In this document: one piece after another, positions 1 to 6,524 of the stretch
How the letters are laid out: the number at the start of each line of letters is the position of its first letter
How positions within the stretch are numbered: position 1 is the first letter of the stretch
Source: JAUVIB01 sp964424545
Lineage (GTDB): Bacteria > Calditrichota > Calditrichia > Calditrichales > Calditrichaceae
Reading direction: 5' to 3'
Assembly (NCBI GenBank): GCA_964424545.1
Contig: CAYRJN010000101.1
Location: 1 to 14,292 of the forward strand
Length of the DNA: 14,292 bases
The notes under the pieces: model-generated
Databases searched by the model: none
What the model saw: the letters and a program-made list of their open reading frames with translations, nothing else
What the model was told of the DNA's origin: nothing
Made by a program: the position numbers and the translations under genes

Positions 1-382
1 TGCTGATACGATATTTGGGCAGCGAGGTCGACCATTGGTTGGCGATAACCGTATACCAAACTAACCATAACGTTTCTTTTTGATCAATAAATAAAACGGG
101 ATTGATATCGGGAAAACCGGGAACATCGGCCATAAAAAAAGGCTTGCTCCATTTATCCTTTCCGTTTAAAAGTCTGGCGCCCATGATTCGCACATCGTCC
201 GCCCAGCGCTCCCCGTGCCCCTGAAACCAGGCTGCCAGAAGATCGCCGTTGGGCAATTCCACAACGGTTGACCCATGGGCATGTTCCTCCTGCAAAGGGA
301 AAATCTCATTATGTAAAAAATCTTGTTGCGCATAAAGTGAAATTGAAAACATAATAAAAAAAACAAAAAATACTTTTTTCAT
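1..382 (-). CDS. Exported sialidase/neuraminidase-like protein (BNR family), N-terminal part only
   Basis: Reading leftward from an ATG at 382-380, the frame stays open to the window edge, giving about 127 residues of a longer protein whose C-terminus is outside the window. The start has an AAGGAA ribosome site just upstream (about 389-394). The N-terminus is a signal peptide: MKK, then a Phe/Ile/Met-rich core ending SLYAQQ, so export is likely. The mature part begins HAHGSTVVELPNGDLLAAWF and continues through a WSKPFFMAD stretch to INPVLF and LWLVWY. In family terms this is the start of the six-bladed propeller of sialidase-like exoglycosidases (BNR_2 type), where GST.VELP.GDLLAAWF is a hallmark. 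True sialidase activity cannot be claimed, because most catalytic residues lie beyond the edge and many relatives have other or unknown substrates. It is divergent from the DeoR-type regulator. Confidence 0.85.
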   Translation of the reverse strand, partial: MKKVFFVFFIMFSISLYAQQDFLHNEIFPLQEEHAHGSTVVELPNGDLLAAWFQGHGERWADDVRIMGARLLNGKDKWSKPFFMADVPGFPDINPVLFIDQKETLWLVWYTVIANQWSTSLPKYRIS

Positions 383-471
383 AGCCGTTTCCTTAGATTA
401 AATATTTGCCGACAATAAAATGAACGTTTTTGATCGTTATTTAATTAAAAAACTTAAGATGATGTTCAATT

Positions 472-568
472 TACAAAAATTTTTACTTTTGTCAAATACA
501 AAAAATACAAAAAAATCAACATCTAATTAATCATTTGCTTTAAACATTAAAATATGTTAGTTTTTGTA
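472..568. repeat. Repeated TACAAAAA boxes in the sialidase/deoR divergent region
   Basis: The box TACAAAAA occurs three times in direct orientation at 472-479, 497-504 and 506-513, and once inverted as TTTTTGTA at 561-568. A further ACAAAA/TTTTGT dyad spans 473-492. The boxes sit between two divergent genes, one of which encodes a DeoR-family repressor. Such repressors commonly bind repeated AT-rich boxes near their own promoter, so these are candidate operators. The region is very AT-rich, so some repetition is expected by chance. Confidence 0.35.
534..566 (+). promoter_or_regulatory. Possible promoter of the DeoR-family regulator
   Basis: TTTG at 534-537 is followed after 20 bases by TA at 558-559 and TTTG at 563-566. 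This resembles the Bacteroidota housekeeping promoter (TTTG, about 20 bases, TAnnTTTG) except that three bases rather than two separate TA and TTTG. It would give a leader of roughly 30 bases before the ATG at 605. No convincing sigma-70 pair of the E. coli type was seen here. The call is weak because the phylum is not certain and the DNA is AT-rich. Confidence 0.25.
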
Positions 569-594
569 TGTTTATGAACTATTATGATTCTTTT

Positions 595-599
595 AGGAG
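595..599 (+). promoter_or_regulatory. Ribosome binding site fixing the deoR-type start at 605
   Basis: AGGAG lies five bases before the ATG at 605. An upstream in-frame ATG at 584 has no such site, and its seven extra residues (MILLGAL) are absent from typical DeoR proteins, which begin MRKAERQ-like. The downstream start is therefore preferred. Confidence 0.7.
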
Positions 600-604
600 C
601 GCTC

Positions 605-1369
605 ATGCGTAAAGCGGAACGTCAAAATTATATTTTAGAAACATTATTTCAGAAAAGCTTTATCGATGTGACGGAAATACAACAACATTGCCGTGTCTCG
701 CCAATTACGGCGCGCAGAGATTTGGATGAACTCGCCGAGAGAGAACTTTTGTTAAGAACGCACGGCGGCGCCATTAAAAAAGAAACCGCACAAAATTTAC
801 ACCAAATTTCCGAATCACTCTCAAGCAATATAGAACAGAAAATAAAAATCAGCAAATTAGCTGCAAACTTCATTGAAAATCATGACGCCGTATTATTGGA
901 CAGCGGCACAACGGTTTACCATTTATGCCGCTTTATTAAAGAAAAAACAAATCTTCAGGTTATAACTAATTCTTTGCCGGTTGCATCCGAATTATTAAAA
1001 TCGCCCGAAATAAAAGTCTTTTTAATCGGCGGCGAGGTATTTCAGGACAGAATGGCCACTTACGGCCCGATTGCATCGGAACACATCGCGCAATATCACG
1101 TCAAAAAAGCCTTTATCGGCACGGACGGCATCTCCCTGCAGCGCGGATTGACAGTACGCGACGTTAATGAAGCCACACGCATTAAAGCGATGATCGATGC
1201 GGCGGACGAAGTATATCTGCTTTGCGATTCATCAAAAATCGAATCGAATTCCTTGTTTAAACTGGCGCCGCTTTCCGCTGTAAACTACCTGGTAACCGAT
1301 GGTGGCATTAAAAATGAAGTTGCGAAAAAATATAGAAAGAGCGGTATAAACGTATTTATCGCCGATTAA
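605..1369 (+). CDS. DeoR/GlpR-family transcriptional regulator of sugar metabolism
   Basis: A cytoplasmic DNA-binding regulator of 254 residues, the usual length for the family. Residues 1-57 form the DeoR winged helix-turn-helix, with the signature TARRDLDELAERELLLRTHGGA compressed around residues 36-56. Residues 75-250 form the sugar-phosphate sensor (ribose-5-phosphate-isomerase-like fold), with LLDSGTT at 97-103, TNSLPVA at 121-127, IGGEV at 141-145, IGTDGIS at 171-177 and the DSSK motif at 208-211. In known members the ligand is a phosphorylated sugar or polyol, and binding releases repression. The gene is divergent from the sialidase-like gene and precedes a decayed hydrolase and an oxidoreductase, so it probably controls this sugar locus and itself, through the TACAAAAA boxes upstream. 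The specific ligand cannot be read from the sequence. Confidence 0.92.
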   Translation: MRKAERQNYILETLFQKSFIDVTEIQQHCRVSPITARRDLDELAERELLLRTHGGAIKKETAQNLHQISESLSSNIEQKIKISKLAANFIENHDAVLLDSGTTVYHLCRFIKEKTNLQVITNSLPVASELLKSPEIKVFLIGGEVFQDRMATYGPIASEHIAQYHVKKAFIGTDGISLQRGLTVRDVNEATRIKAMIDAADEVYLLCDSSKIESNSLFKLAPLSAVNYLVTDGGIKNEVAKKYRKSGINVFIAD

Positions 1370-1499
1370 AGAGTTGTCGACTGCGCTTGTGAGACCTCGC
1401 AACGAGTCGCGGAAATGATAAGATTACAAATTAATATTAAAAATATCTAAAATTTGTTGTTTTTTGAAATCCCTATACTAAAAATTACGAGACGTAAAA

Positions 1500-2122
1500 A
1501 TGAAAATCCCCTCACTATTGATAACCATAATATTGTTGATTACAATTTTATTTAATCAAAAAATTCGATGCGATGAAATAATTATGGAAAACAACAACCT
1601 TCAAGTTATATTTAATAAACAGAACGGCGCTCTTGAGCAGCTAAAAAGTAAATCCGGCAATTGGCGAATTGAACGGCGGCCGTCTCTATCGGGCTCTTTT
1701 TATATGAATATTCCTCTTTCCGGACAGCGCTTTAACCCTGCAAGCGGTTCCAATCAAAAAAAGGTTGAATACGTTTTCGATGAAAAGAATAAAAAAGTTA
1801 CTTTCATCTGGGATCAGATTATCAGCGAAAAGGGCGGTAAATTGGATATTGTATTCAAAGGAACGGCGCAATTAAAGGATGACGGATTAACCTTTACAGG
1901 AAAGCTTACGACACCTTTTCCGTTTTCAGCGACAGATCAACGGGTAAAAGGGATGTCGTAATTGCTAACTTCAATTATGATAAATCTATTGAGGTAAAAG
2001 TTGAGCTTGAAAATAGTACCGACAAACTTTATTATGCTTCACCGGAAAAACCGGATAGGACAAGTTTTAGCGGAAGAGGAGTTATCCCTCCCAATTCGGC
2101 AATTATAGTTTTGGAAATGTAA
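1500..2122 (+). pseudogene. Remnant of a secreted glycosidase-like gene, internally deleted and frameshifted
   Basis: The 5' part (1500-1961) reads as 153 residues. A hydrophobic signal peptide is followed by a beta-sandwich-like start: NNLQVIFNKQNGALEQLKS, a run rich in beta strands, then LTFTGKL near residue 136. After that the reading turns to nonsense and stops at 1961. In another frame, open from about 1904 to the stop at 2120-2122, the sequence reads FSVFSDRSTGKRDVVIANFN followed by beta-strand-like sequence ending PPNSAIIVLEM. This resembles the C-terminal sandwich of large bacterial glycosidase-like proteins (DUF6259-type). The simplest reading is that the whole central catalytic domain was deleted, with the joint near 1900-1912, and that the joint also broke the frame. 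The family assignment is inference, but the two-frame structure is visible directly. The oxidoreductase follows after 21 bases and may still rely on this gene's transcript. Confidence 0.75.
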
Positions 2123-2143
2123 AACCATTAAAAGGGTAAAAAA

Positions 2144-3193
2144 ATGAGCGGTAAATTAAAAATTGGAATAGTGGGCGTCGGAAACATTGCCGACATTCAC
2201 GCACAGGCGCTTATTGAAGCCTCAAACGCAGAGCTTATGTCCGTTTACAGCCGTAACAAAACCAACGCAAGTAAATTCGGTGAAAAATATAAAATATCAT
2301 CCTACTCTGATTGGGATAAATTTATTTCGGATGAGGAACTTGATTGTGTCTCCATCTGCACGCCGAACGGCACTCATCTTGATTACGGCCTTAAAGCGGC
2401 AGAAGCCAAAAAACATGTTATTGTGGAAAAACCCATAGAGATTACTTTGGAGCGCGCCAAAAAACTTATTGCCGTTTGCAAAGAACATGACGTCGGATTG
2501 GCGGTAATATACCAAAATCGTTTTGTAGACAGCATAGGCAATTTGAAAAAGAAGCTGGATAGAAACATACTTGGCAAACTATTTATGGGCGATGCTTATA
2601 TTAAATGGTTTCGCTCACAGGAATATTATGACAGCGGCGCATGGCGCGGAACTATCGCTCTTGACGGCGGCGGCGTTTTGATTAATCAAGGCATTCACAC
2701 CGTTGATTTGCTGCAATGGCTGGTGGGAGATGTGGAAACTGTTTTCGCTCAAAGCGGAAAATTTACCCATAAATTAGAAGGCGAAGACAATGTTGTAGCA
2801 ACGCTTCGCTTTAAGAGCGGCGCAATCGGAGTAATCGAAGCGTCAACCTCCGTGCAACCTGCGCAACCACGGCGAATAGAAATACACGGGGAGAAAGGTA
2901 CCGTATCGATTAACGGCGACGATGTTGAAATTTCTATTGCCGGTAAAACCGGTGATAAAACGGATAGTGATGAGAAACCGGGCAAAGGATCCGGAGCTGC
3001 GTCTCCATTGGCAGGCTTCTCATTAGAACCGCATAAAAAACAATTTGAAGCCATTGCGGAGGGAATAACCTCCAAAAGCGCGCCGCCGGTTTCCGGTGAA
3101 GAAAGCTTAAAATCACTGGCCATTGTTAAAGCAATTTATAAATCGGCAAAAACAAATACCGTAATAAATTTGGATGATTTTATAAAAAAGTAA
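2144..3193 (+). CDS. Gfo/Idh/MocA-family NAD(P)-dependent oxidoreductase
   Basis: A 349-residue cytoplasmic dehydrogenase of the glucose-fructose oxidoreductase/inositol dehydrogenase family, which oxidise or reduce sugars, sugar acids and nucleotide sugars with NAD(P). The Rossmann start is KIGIVGVGNIADIHAQAL, with the GxGxxA dinucleotide loop at 11-16. The family's EKP motif (catalytic lysine) is at 95-97. The substrate-side motif GGGVLINQGIHTVDLLQW runs 175-192 and carries the conserved His185. A WFRSQEYYDSGAWRGT stretch (155-170) recalls the subgroup that includes UDP-sugar dehydrogenases such as WlbA/WbpB, but substrate choice cannot be settled this way. Residues 270-290 form a Lys/Asp/Gly/Ser-rich loop within the C-terminal domain. 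The ribosome site AAAGGG lies seven bases before the ATG. The gene follows the decayed glycosidase and probably processed its product. Confidence 0.93.
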   Translation: MSGKLKIGIVGVGNIADIHAQALIEASNAELMSVYSRNKTNASKFGEKYKISSYSDWDKFISDEELDCVSICTPNGTHLDYGLKAAEAKKHVIVEKPIEITLERAKKLIAVCKEHDVGLAVIYQNRFVDSIGNLKKKLDRNILGKLFMGDAYIKWFRSQEYYDSGAWRGTIALDGGGVLINQGIHTVDLLQWLVGDVETVFAQSGKFTHKLEGEDNVVATLRFKSGAIGVIEASTSVQPAQPRRIEIHGEKGTVSINGDDVEISIAGKTGDKTDSDEKPGKGSGAASPLAGFSLEPHKKQFEAIAEGITSKSAPPVSGEESLKSLAIVKAIYKSAKTNTVINLDDFIKK

Positions 3194-3319
3194 ATAGGCT
3201 TATAGCGGGCGCAGATTTTTCTGTATTGTAAAAGATGCCGTTAAAATTATAAAAAATATTGGTTCTTTCGCATTGTGATTAGAAATAAAAAGAAAGTGAG
3301 TATAAAAGTGTTAAAAAAT

Positions 3320-4612
3320 ATGCTTCAAAAAATCATTTTTCGTTACATTATCTTTACAGCCTCTTTATTATTCACGTTATACTTTATCAGCGATTGCGCA
3401 TCATTAAAACCGCGGCCAATGACGCCGGAATTGTGGCATAACGATCTTCATTACTTTAGTACGGAACTACCCAAACGTCATTATAATTTGTTCAAACAAA
3501 TTAGCCGTGAACAATTCCAACAGTCTGTATCTGCCCTTGATGATAAGATACCCACTTTATCTGATACTGAAATAGCTGTTGAATTTGCCTGTATCGCCGC
3601 TATGATTGGCGGCGGTCATACGGAAGTGTCGCTTACCCGTCGAATTCCGGGATACGGGAGAATTCCTCTTAAGCTCTATTATTTCGGCGACAGCCTATAT
3701 GTTGTCGCCGCTTCACAAAGTTACACTAAATTGCTCGGCGCCCGGGTTTTAAGAATTGGCAATATATCGGTTTCCGATGCATTCAAAACCGTCGTACCTC
3801 TTTTATCTCATGATAATGAAATGGAATTTATCGATTCTGCGCCGCGCTATCTTGTATGTCCCGCAATTCTACATAGCCTAAAAATTATTCCGCAAAAAGA
3901 GCGAGCTGTTTTTTTGCTTCAAAGCCTCAACGGAGAAAAATTCACTCTGGATCTTAGACCCGTTCCCTATTCGCAGCTTCAAAACCTTGAGTGGGTTAAT
4001 GCCTGGGAATATTTTGCAAAATCAAGTCCTTTATATCTACAACATCCCGAGAAGCATTATTGGTATATTTATCTTAAGGATTCAAAAACGCTTTATTTTA
4101 AATATGACGTTTGTAATAACCAGAATGGCCAAAAATCCATTAAATGGTTTAGCGATGAAATGTTTAGCTTTGTGGATACTCATCCTATAGAGCGTTTTGT
4201 GATTGATTTAAGAGATAATTCGGGAGGTAATTACCACCGCAGCAAACCAATTATTGAAGGCATTGTAAATAGGCCGTCCATTAATAAAAAAGGAAAACTT
4301 TTTGTTATAATCGGACGACGAACGTATTCCGCGGCGCTGATTACGGCGATTGAACTAAAGCGAAAAACCGAGGCTCTGTTTGTCGGCGAACGATCGCGGG
4401 GAAAACCGAACGGCCAGGAAGATGTGAAACATTTCAGGCTTCCTAATTCTCTCATAGAAGTGGATTATGCGGTTAAATCCCATATTTTGATTCCCAAGCT
4501 GGGCGATAATCCCTATTTTCCTCTTAACATAATAGTAAAACAATCGGCAAGAGACTACTTTGCCGGCCGCGATGCCGTTTTAGAAAAAATACTATCTATA
4601 GAAAATAATTGA
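3320..4612 (+). CDS. Exported S41-family (C-terminal-processing-type) serine peptidase
   Basis: About 430 residues from the ATG at 3320. In-frame GTG codons at 3275, 3296 and 3308 would add up to 15 residues, and none has a clear ribosome site. I prefer 3320 because the signal-like helix then starts at once (MLQKIIFRYIIF). A Cys at 26 (FISDCAS) could be a lipidation site, but Asp before it makes a poor lipobox. Residues 120-215 resemble a degenerate PDZ domain (LLGARVLRIGNISVSDAF). The catalytic half has FVIDLRDNSGGN at 293-304, the likely nucleophile Ser337 in GRRTYSAAL, and GERSRGKPNG at 356-365, all in the family's usual order. Such peptidases act in the periplasm or on the cell surface on protein tails or peptides. 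The gene stands 126 bases behind the oxidoreductase and may be separately transcribed. Confidence 0.88.
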   Translation: MLQKIIFRYIIFTASLLFTLYFISDCASLKPRPMTPELWHNDLHYFSTELPKRHYNLFKQISREQFQQSVSALDDKIPTLSDTEIAVEFACIAAMIGGGHTEVSLTRRIPGYGRIPLKLYYFGDSLYVVAASQSYTKLLGARVLRIGNISVSDAFKTVVPLLSHDNEMEFIDSAPRYLVCPAILHSLKIIPQKERAVFLLQSLNGEKFTLDLRPVPYSQLQNLEWVNAWEYFAKSSPLYLQHPEKHYWYIYLKDSKTLYFKYDVCNNQNGQKSIKWFSDEMFSFVDTHPIERFVIDLRDNSGGNYHRSKPIIEGIVNRPSINKKGKLFVIIGRRTYSAALITAIELKRKTEALFVGERSRGKPNGQEDVKHFRLPNSLIEVDYAVKSHILIPKLGDNPYFPLNIIVKQSARDYFAGRDAVLEKILSIENN

Positions 4613-4624
4613 ACTCTTTATAAA

Positions 4625-4668
4625 AATCAAACTATTTTTTTCAGCTTGACGTTTGATTGTTTTGTTTT
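4625..4668 (+). terminator. Weak candidate terminator after the S41 peptidase
   Basis: AATCAAAC (4625-4632) pairs with GTTTGATT (4651-4658) across an 18-base loop, starting 12 bases past the stop, and is followed by GTTTTGTTTT. The stem is AT-rich and the loop long, so termination would be inefficient if it occurs at all. Confidence 0.3.
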
Positions 4669-4682
4669 AATCTGCTTATTAT
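4653..4682 (+). promoter_or_regulatory. Possible promoter of the nitroreductase gene
   Basis: TTGATT (4653-4658) and TATTAT (4677-4682) are separated by 18 bases, giving fair matches to a sigma-70 -35 and -10. The start would fall about 30 bases before the ATG. The -35 overlaps the 3' arm of the weak hairpin described just upstream. Confidence 0.3.
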
Positions 4683-4716
4683 ATTATTTATCCATCGGAA
4701 TTGAAAGGAGAAAATA

Positions 4717-5280
4717 ATGTTTAAAGATTTGATTTTAAAGAACCGCAGTTACAGACGTTTTTATAATGATTATAAAGTAGACAGAGGAACATTAATGGAA
4801 TTAGTCGAACTCGCCCGCTTATCGCCTTCGGCCAGTAATTTGCAGCCTCTTAAATATTATATATCCTGTGACAACGTGATTAATGAAAAAATATTTTCTT
4901 ATCTCGGATGGGCAGGATATTTACAAGATTGGCCTGGACCACGTAAAAACGAACGCCCTTCGGCCTATATCATTATTCTCGGTGATAAAACAATCAATAA
5001 AAACATTGACTGCGATCATGGGATAGCCGCGCAAACGATGTTGCTTGGAGCCGTAGAAAAAGGATTGGGCGGCTGTATCATAGCCTCTGTGGAACGAGAT
5101 AAATTGAGAAAATCTTTAAATATTCCTATACATCTCGATATTTTACTAACCGTTGTACTTGGCAAACCGAAAGAAATTGTTAAGATCGAAGCGCTTGAAA
5201 ATGATGATGTTAAATACTGGCGGGATGCCGAGGGCGTACACCACGTACCGAAACGCGCTTTGCAGGAAATTATTATTTAA
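4717..5280 (+). CDS. Nitroreductase-family flavoprotein
   Basis: A 187-residue cytoplasmic protein of the FMN-dependent nitroreductase superfamily, whose members reduce nitro groups, quinones, enones or flavins with NAD(P)H, usually as dimers. The FMN-phosphate-binding start is seen as NRSYRRF (residues 9-15). SPSASNLQPLKYY follows at 36-48, where the Ser/Asn-rich loop contacts the flavin. The second half has the helix GIAAQTMLLGAVEKGLGG (102-119) and the strand LLTVVLGKPKE, both typical. The length fits the short branch of the family. The start is supported by AAAGGAG at 4704-4710, six bases before the ATG. It is a single-gene unit facing the LacI-type gene, with only nine bases between the two stop codons. 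Physiological substrate unknown. Confidence 0.9.
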   Translation: MFKDLILKNRSYRRFYNDYKVDRGTLMELVELARLSPSASNLQPLKYYISCDNVINEKIFSYLGWAGYLQDWPGPRKNERPSAYIIILGDKTINKNIDCDHGIAAQTMLLGAVEKGLGGCIIASVERDKLRKSLNIPIHLDILLTVVLGKPKEIVKIEALENDDVKYWRDAEGVHHVPKRALQEIII

Positions 5281-5289
5281 TGCTATAAT

Positions 5290-6303
5290 TTATTTGGCAG
5301 GCCCGATCGAATCACGAAAATTTAATTGTGTTTTAACAATTATTTTTTCGTAGGGCAACTTTCCCTTAGCATTGATATGTTTAAAAAGAAGGTTAATCGA
5401 CTTTTCACCGATATCCTGAAGAGGATGAGAAATAGTGCTGAGCGGCGTGCTCAAATATTCCGAATATAAAGAATCGGTGAAGCCGATAACCGAAATATCT
5501 TCCGGTATTTCGCAGTTACTCTCTTTTATCGCCTTAAGAGCACCCACCGTTATCAAATTCCCTGAAATAATCAACGCTGTGGGAGGTTTTTTTAGATTTA
5601 AAAGTTTCATCGTATCATTATATCCGTCTATAATGCGATGCCCGTTTCCGCTTATCAGCTCCTTTTCATTATCCAGATTAAAATCTTTAACCGCTTCCAA
5701 ATATCCGTCTATACGCTTTTTAATACTATATAAATGGCGACGCCCGCTTAATACGGCAATGCGCTTATGTCCCAATTCGGCCAAACGTTTAACCGCATTA
5801 TAACTGGCCTCTTTATTGTCGCTGATAATTAAATTCGCTTTAAAGGTTTCAAAATCACGATCGATAAGCACTAAAGGAAACTTCTCTTTTTGCAATTCCC
5901 GAATATGCTTGTCGTCATCCTGCGCGGGAATAATCATCAGCCCGTCAACGCCTCGGCTAATCATTTCCTCAACAAAATGATACTCCTTATCTTGATTTTC
6001 GTCGGTGCTTGAAACAATCAACATATAACCGGCGTCGTAAGCCAAATTATCGATTTTATGAGCAATTCTTGAAAAAAAAGGATTGGAAATATCGGGAACA
6101 ATTAAGCCTATTGTATTGCTCTTTTTCAAGCGAAGGGTTCTGGCAATTTGGTTTGGTTGATAATGTAGTTTTTTGGCCGCTTCCATCACCTTTTTGCGCG
6201 TTTTTTCCGAAATACGCAGATTTTCTTTACCGCGCAGAACTCTCGATATAGTGGACGGATGCAAATCACAATAAGCGGCAATATCTTTTAAAGTCGTAGG
6301 CAA
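5290..6303 (-). CDS. LacI-family transcriptional regulator (TTG start)
   Basis: A 337-residue repressor or activator of the LacI/GalR family. The DNA-binding head is at residues 3-24 (TTLKDIAAYCDLHPSTISRV), and the hinge helix follows in YQPNQIARTLRLKKS (48-62). Residues 64-335 form the periplasmic-binding-protein-like sensor, beginning NTIGLIVPDISNPFFSRIA, with GVDGLMIIPAQ, a VLIDRDF segment and SVIGFTDS near the end. Family members bind a sugar or related small molecule and an operator palindrome as dimers. The first codon is TTG, supported by a GGAG six bases upstream and by the family's usual N-terminal sequence starting exactly there. It ends nine bases from the convergent nitroreductase. 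The MFS transporter lies upstream on the same strand, 221 bases away, and is a plausible target. Ligand not identifiable. Confidence 0.93.
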   Translation of the reverse strand: MPTTLKDIAAYCDLHPSTISRVLRGKENLRISEKTRKKVMEAAKKLHYQPNQIARTLRLKKSNTIGLIVPDISNPFFSRIAHKIDNLAYDAGYMLIVSSTDENQDKEYHFVEEMISRGVDGLMIIPAQDDDKHIRELQKEKFPLVLIDRDFETFKANLIISDNKEASYNAVKRLAELGHKRIAVLSGRRHLYSIKKRIDGYLEAVKDFNLDNEKELISGNGHRIIDGYNDTMKLLNLKKPPTALIISGNLITVGALKAIKESNCEIPEDISVIGFTDSLYSEYLSTPLSTISHPLQDIGEKSINLLFKHINAKGKLPYEKIIVKTQLNFRDSIGPAK

Positions 6304-6309
6304 TTTTCA

Positions 6310-6313
6310 CTCC
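6310..6313 (-). promoter_or_regulatory. Ribosome binding site deciding the TTG start of the LacI-type gene
   Basis: On the minus strand GGAG (6313 to 6310) stands six bases before TTG at 6303. No ATG or GTG fits the conserved start of the helix-turn-helix, so the TTG is very likely genuine. Confidence 0.7.
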
Positions 6314-6472
6314 ATACAAATTTAAATATTTACAGATTTTTTTAGGTTTTTGCTACAGATAATTCAGTTTCTTCTATTTCTTTTCAAAACAGCCTTACAT
6401 ATTATAAGTATATAACTACTCACCGTACAATATATTCTATATTATTTATCGTAATATGAGAAAATTTATATT

Positions 6473-6482
6473 ATTGCGCAAT
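6473..6482. promoter_or_regulatory. Candidate operator palindrome upstream of the LacI-type gene
   Basis: ATTGCGCAAT is a perfect 10-base palindrome in the 221-base gap between the MFS transporter and the LacI-type gene, about 170 bases upstream of the regulator's start. It is the only GC-containing symmetric site in an otherwise very AT-rich gap. LacI-family proteins bind short symmetric sites with a C/G centre, so autoregulation is possible. The distance is large, however, and a site 43 bases past the end of the MFS gene could serve something else. Confidence 0.3.
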
Positions 6483-6524
6483 TAAAAATACAGTTTAAAG
6501 TTTAATCATATGCAAAAAAAGCTT

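Noticed and set aside
166..366. A 66-codon minus-strand frame under the sialidase-like gene
   Set aside because: The frame starting at 382 has a ribosome site, a signal peptide and clear family motifs across the same DNA, so this one is a shadow.
1904..1961. Programmed frameshift joining the two pieces of the glycosidase-like gene
   Set aside because: A shift alone would give a protein missing the whole central domain, and no slippery sequence with a downstream structure is seen; deletion and decay explain it better.
2749..3123. A 124-codon minus-strand frame opposite the oxidoreductase
   Set aside because: It lies wholly within a well-supported gene, has no ribosome site and shows no recognisable motif.
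5281..5289. Bidirectional terminator between the convergent nitroreductase and LacI-type genes
   Set aside because: Only nine bases separate the stops and no stem with a T run is visible across them.
5435..5803. A 122-codon plus-strand frame inside the LacI-type gene
   Set aside because: It is the antisense of conserved LacI sensor sequence, with low-complexity composition and no start signals.
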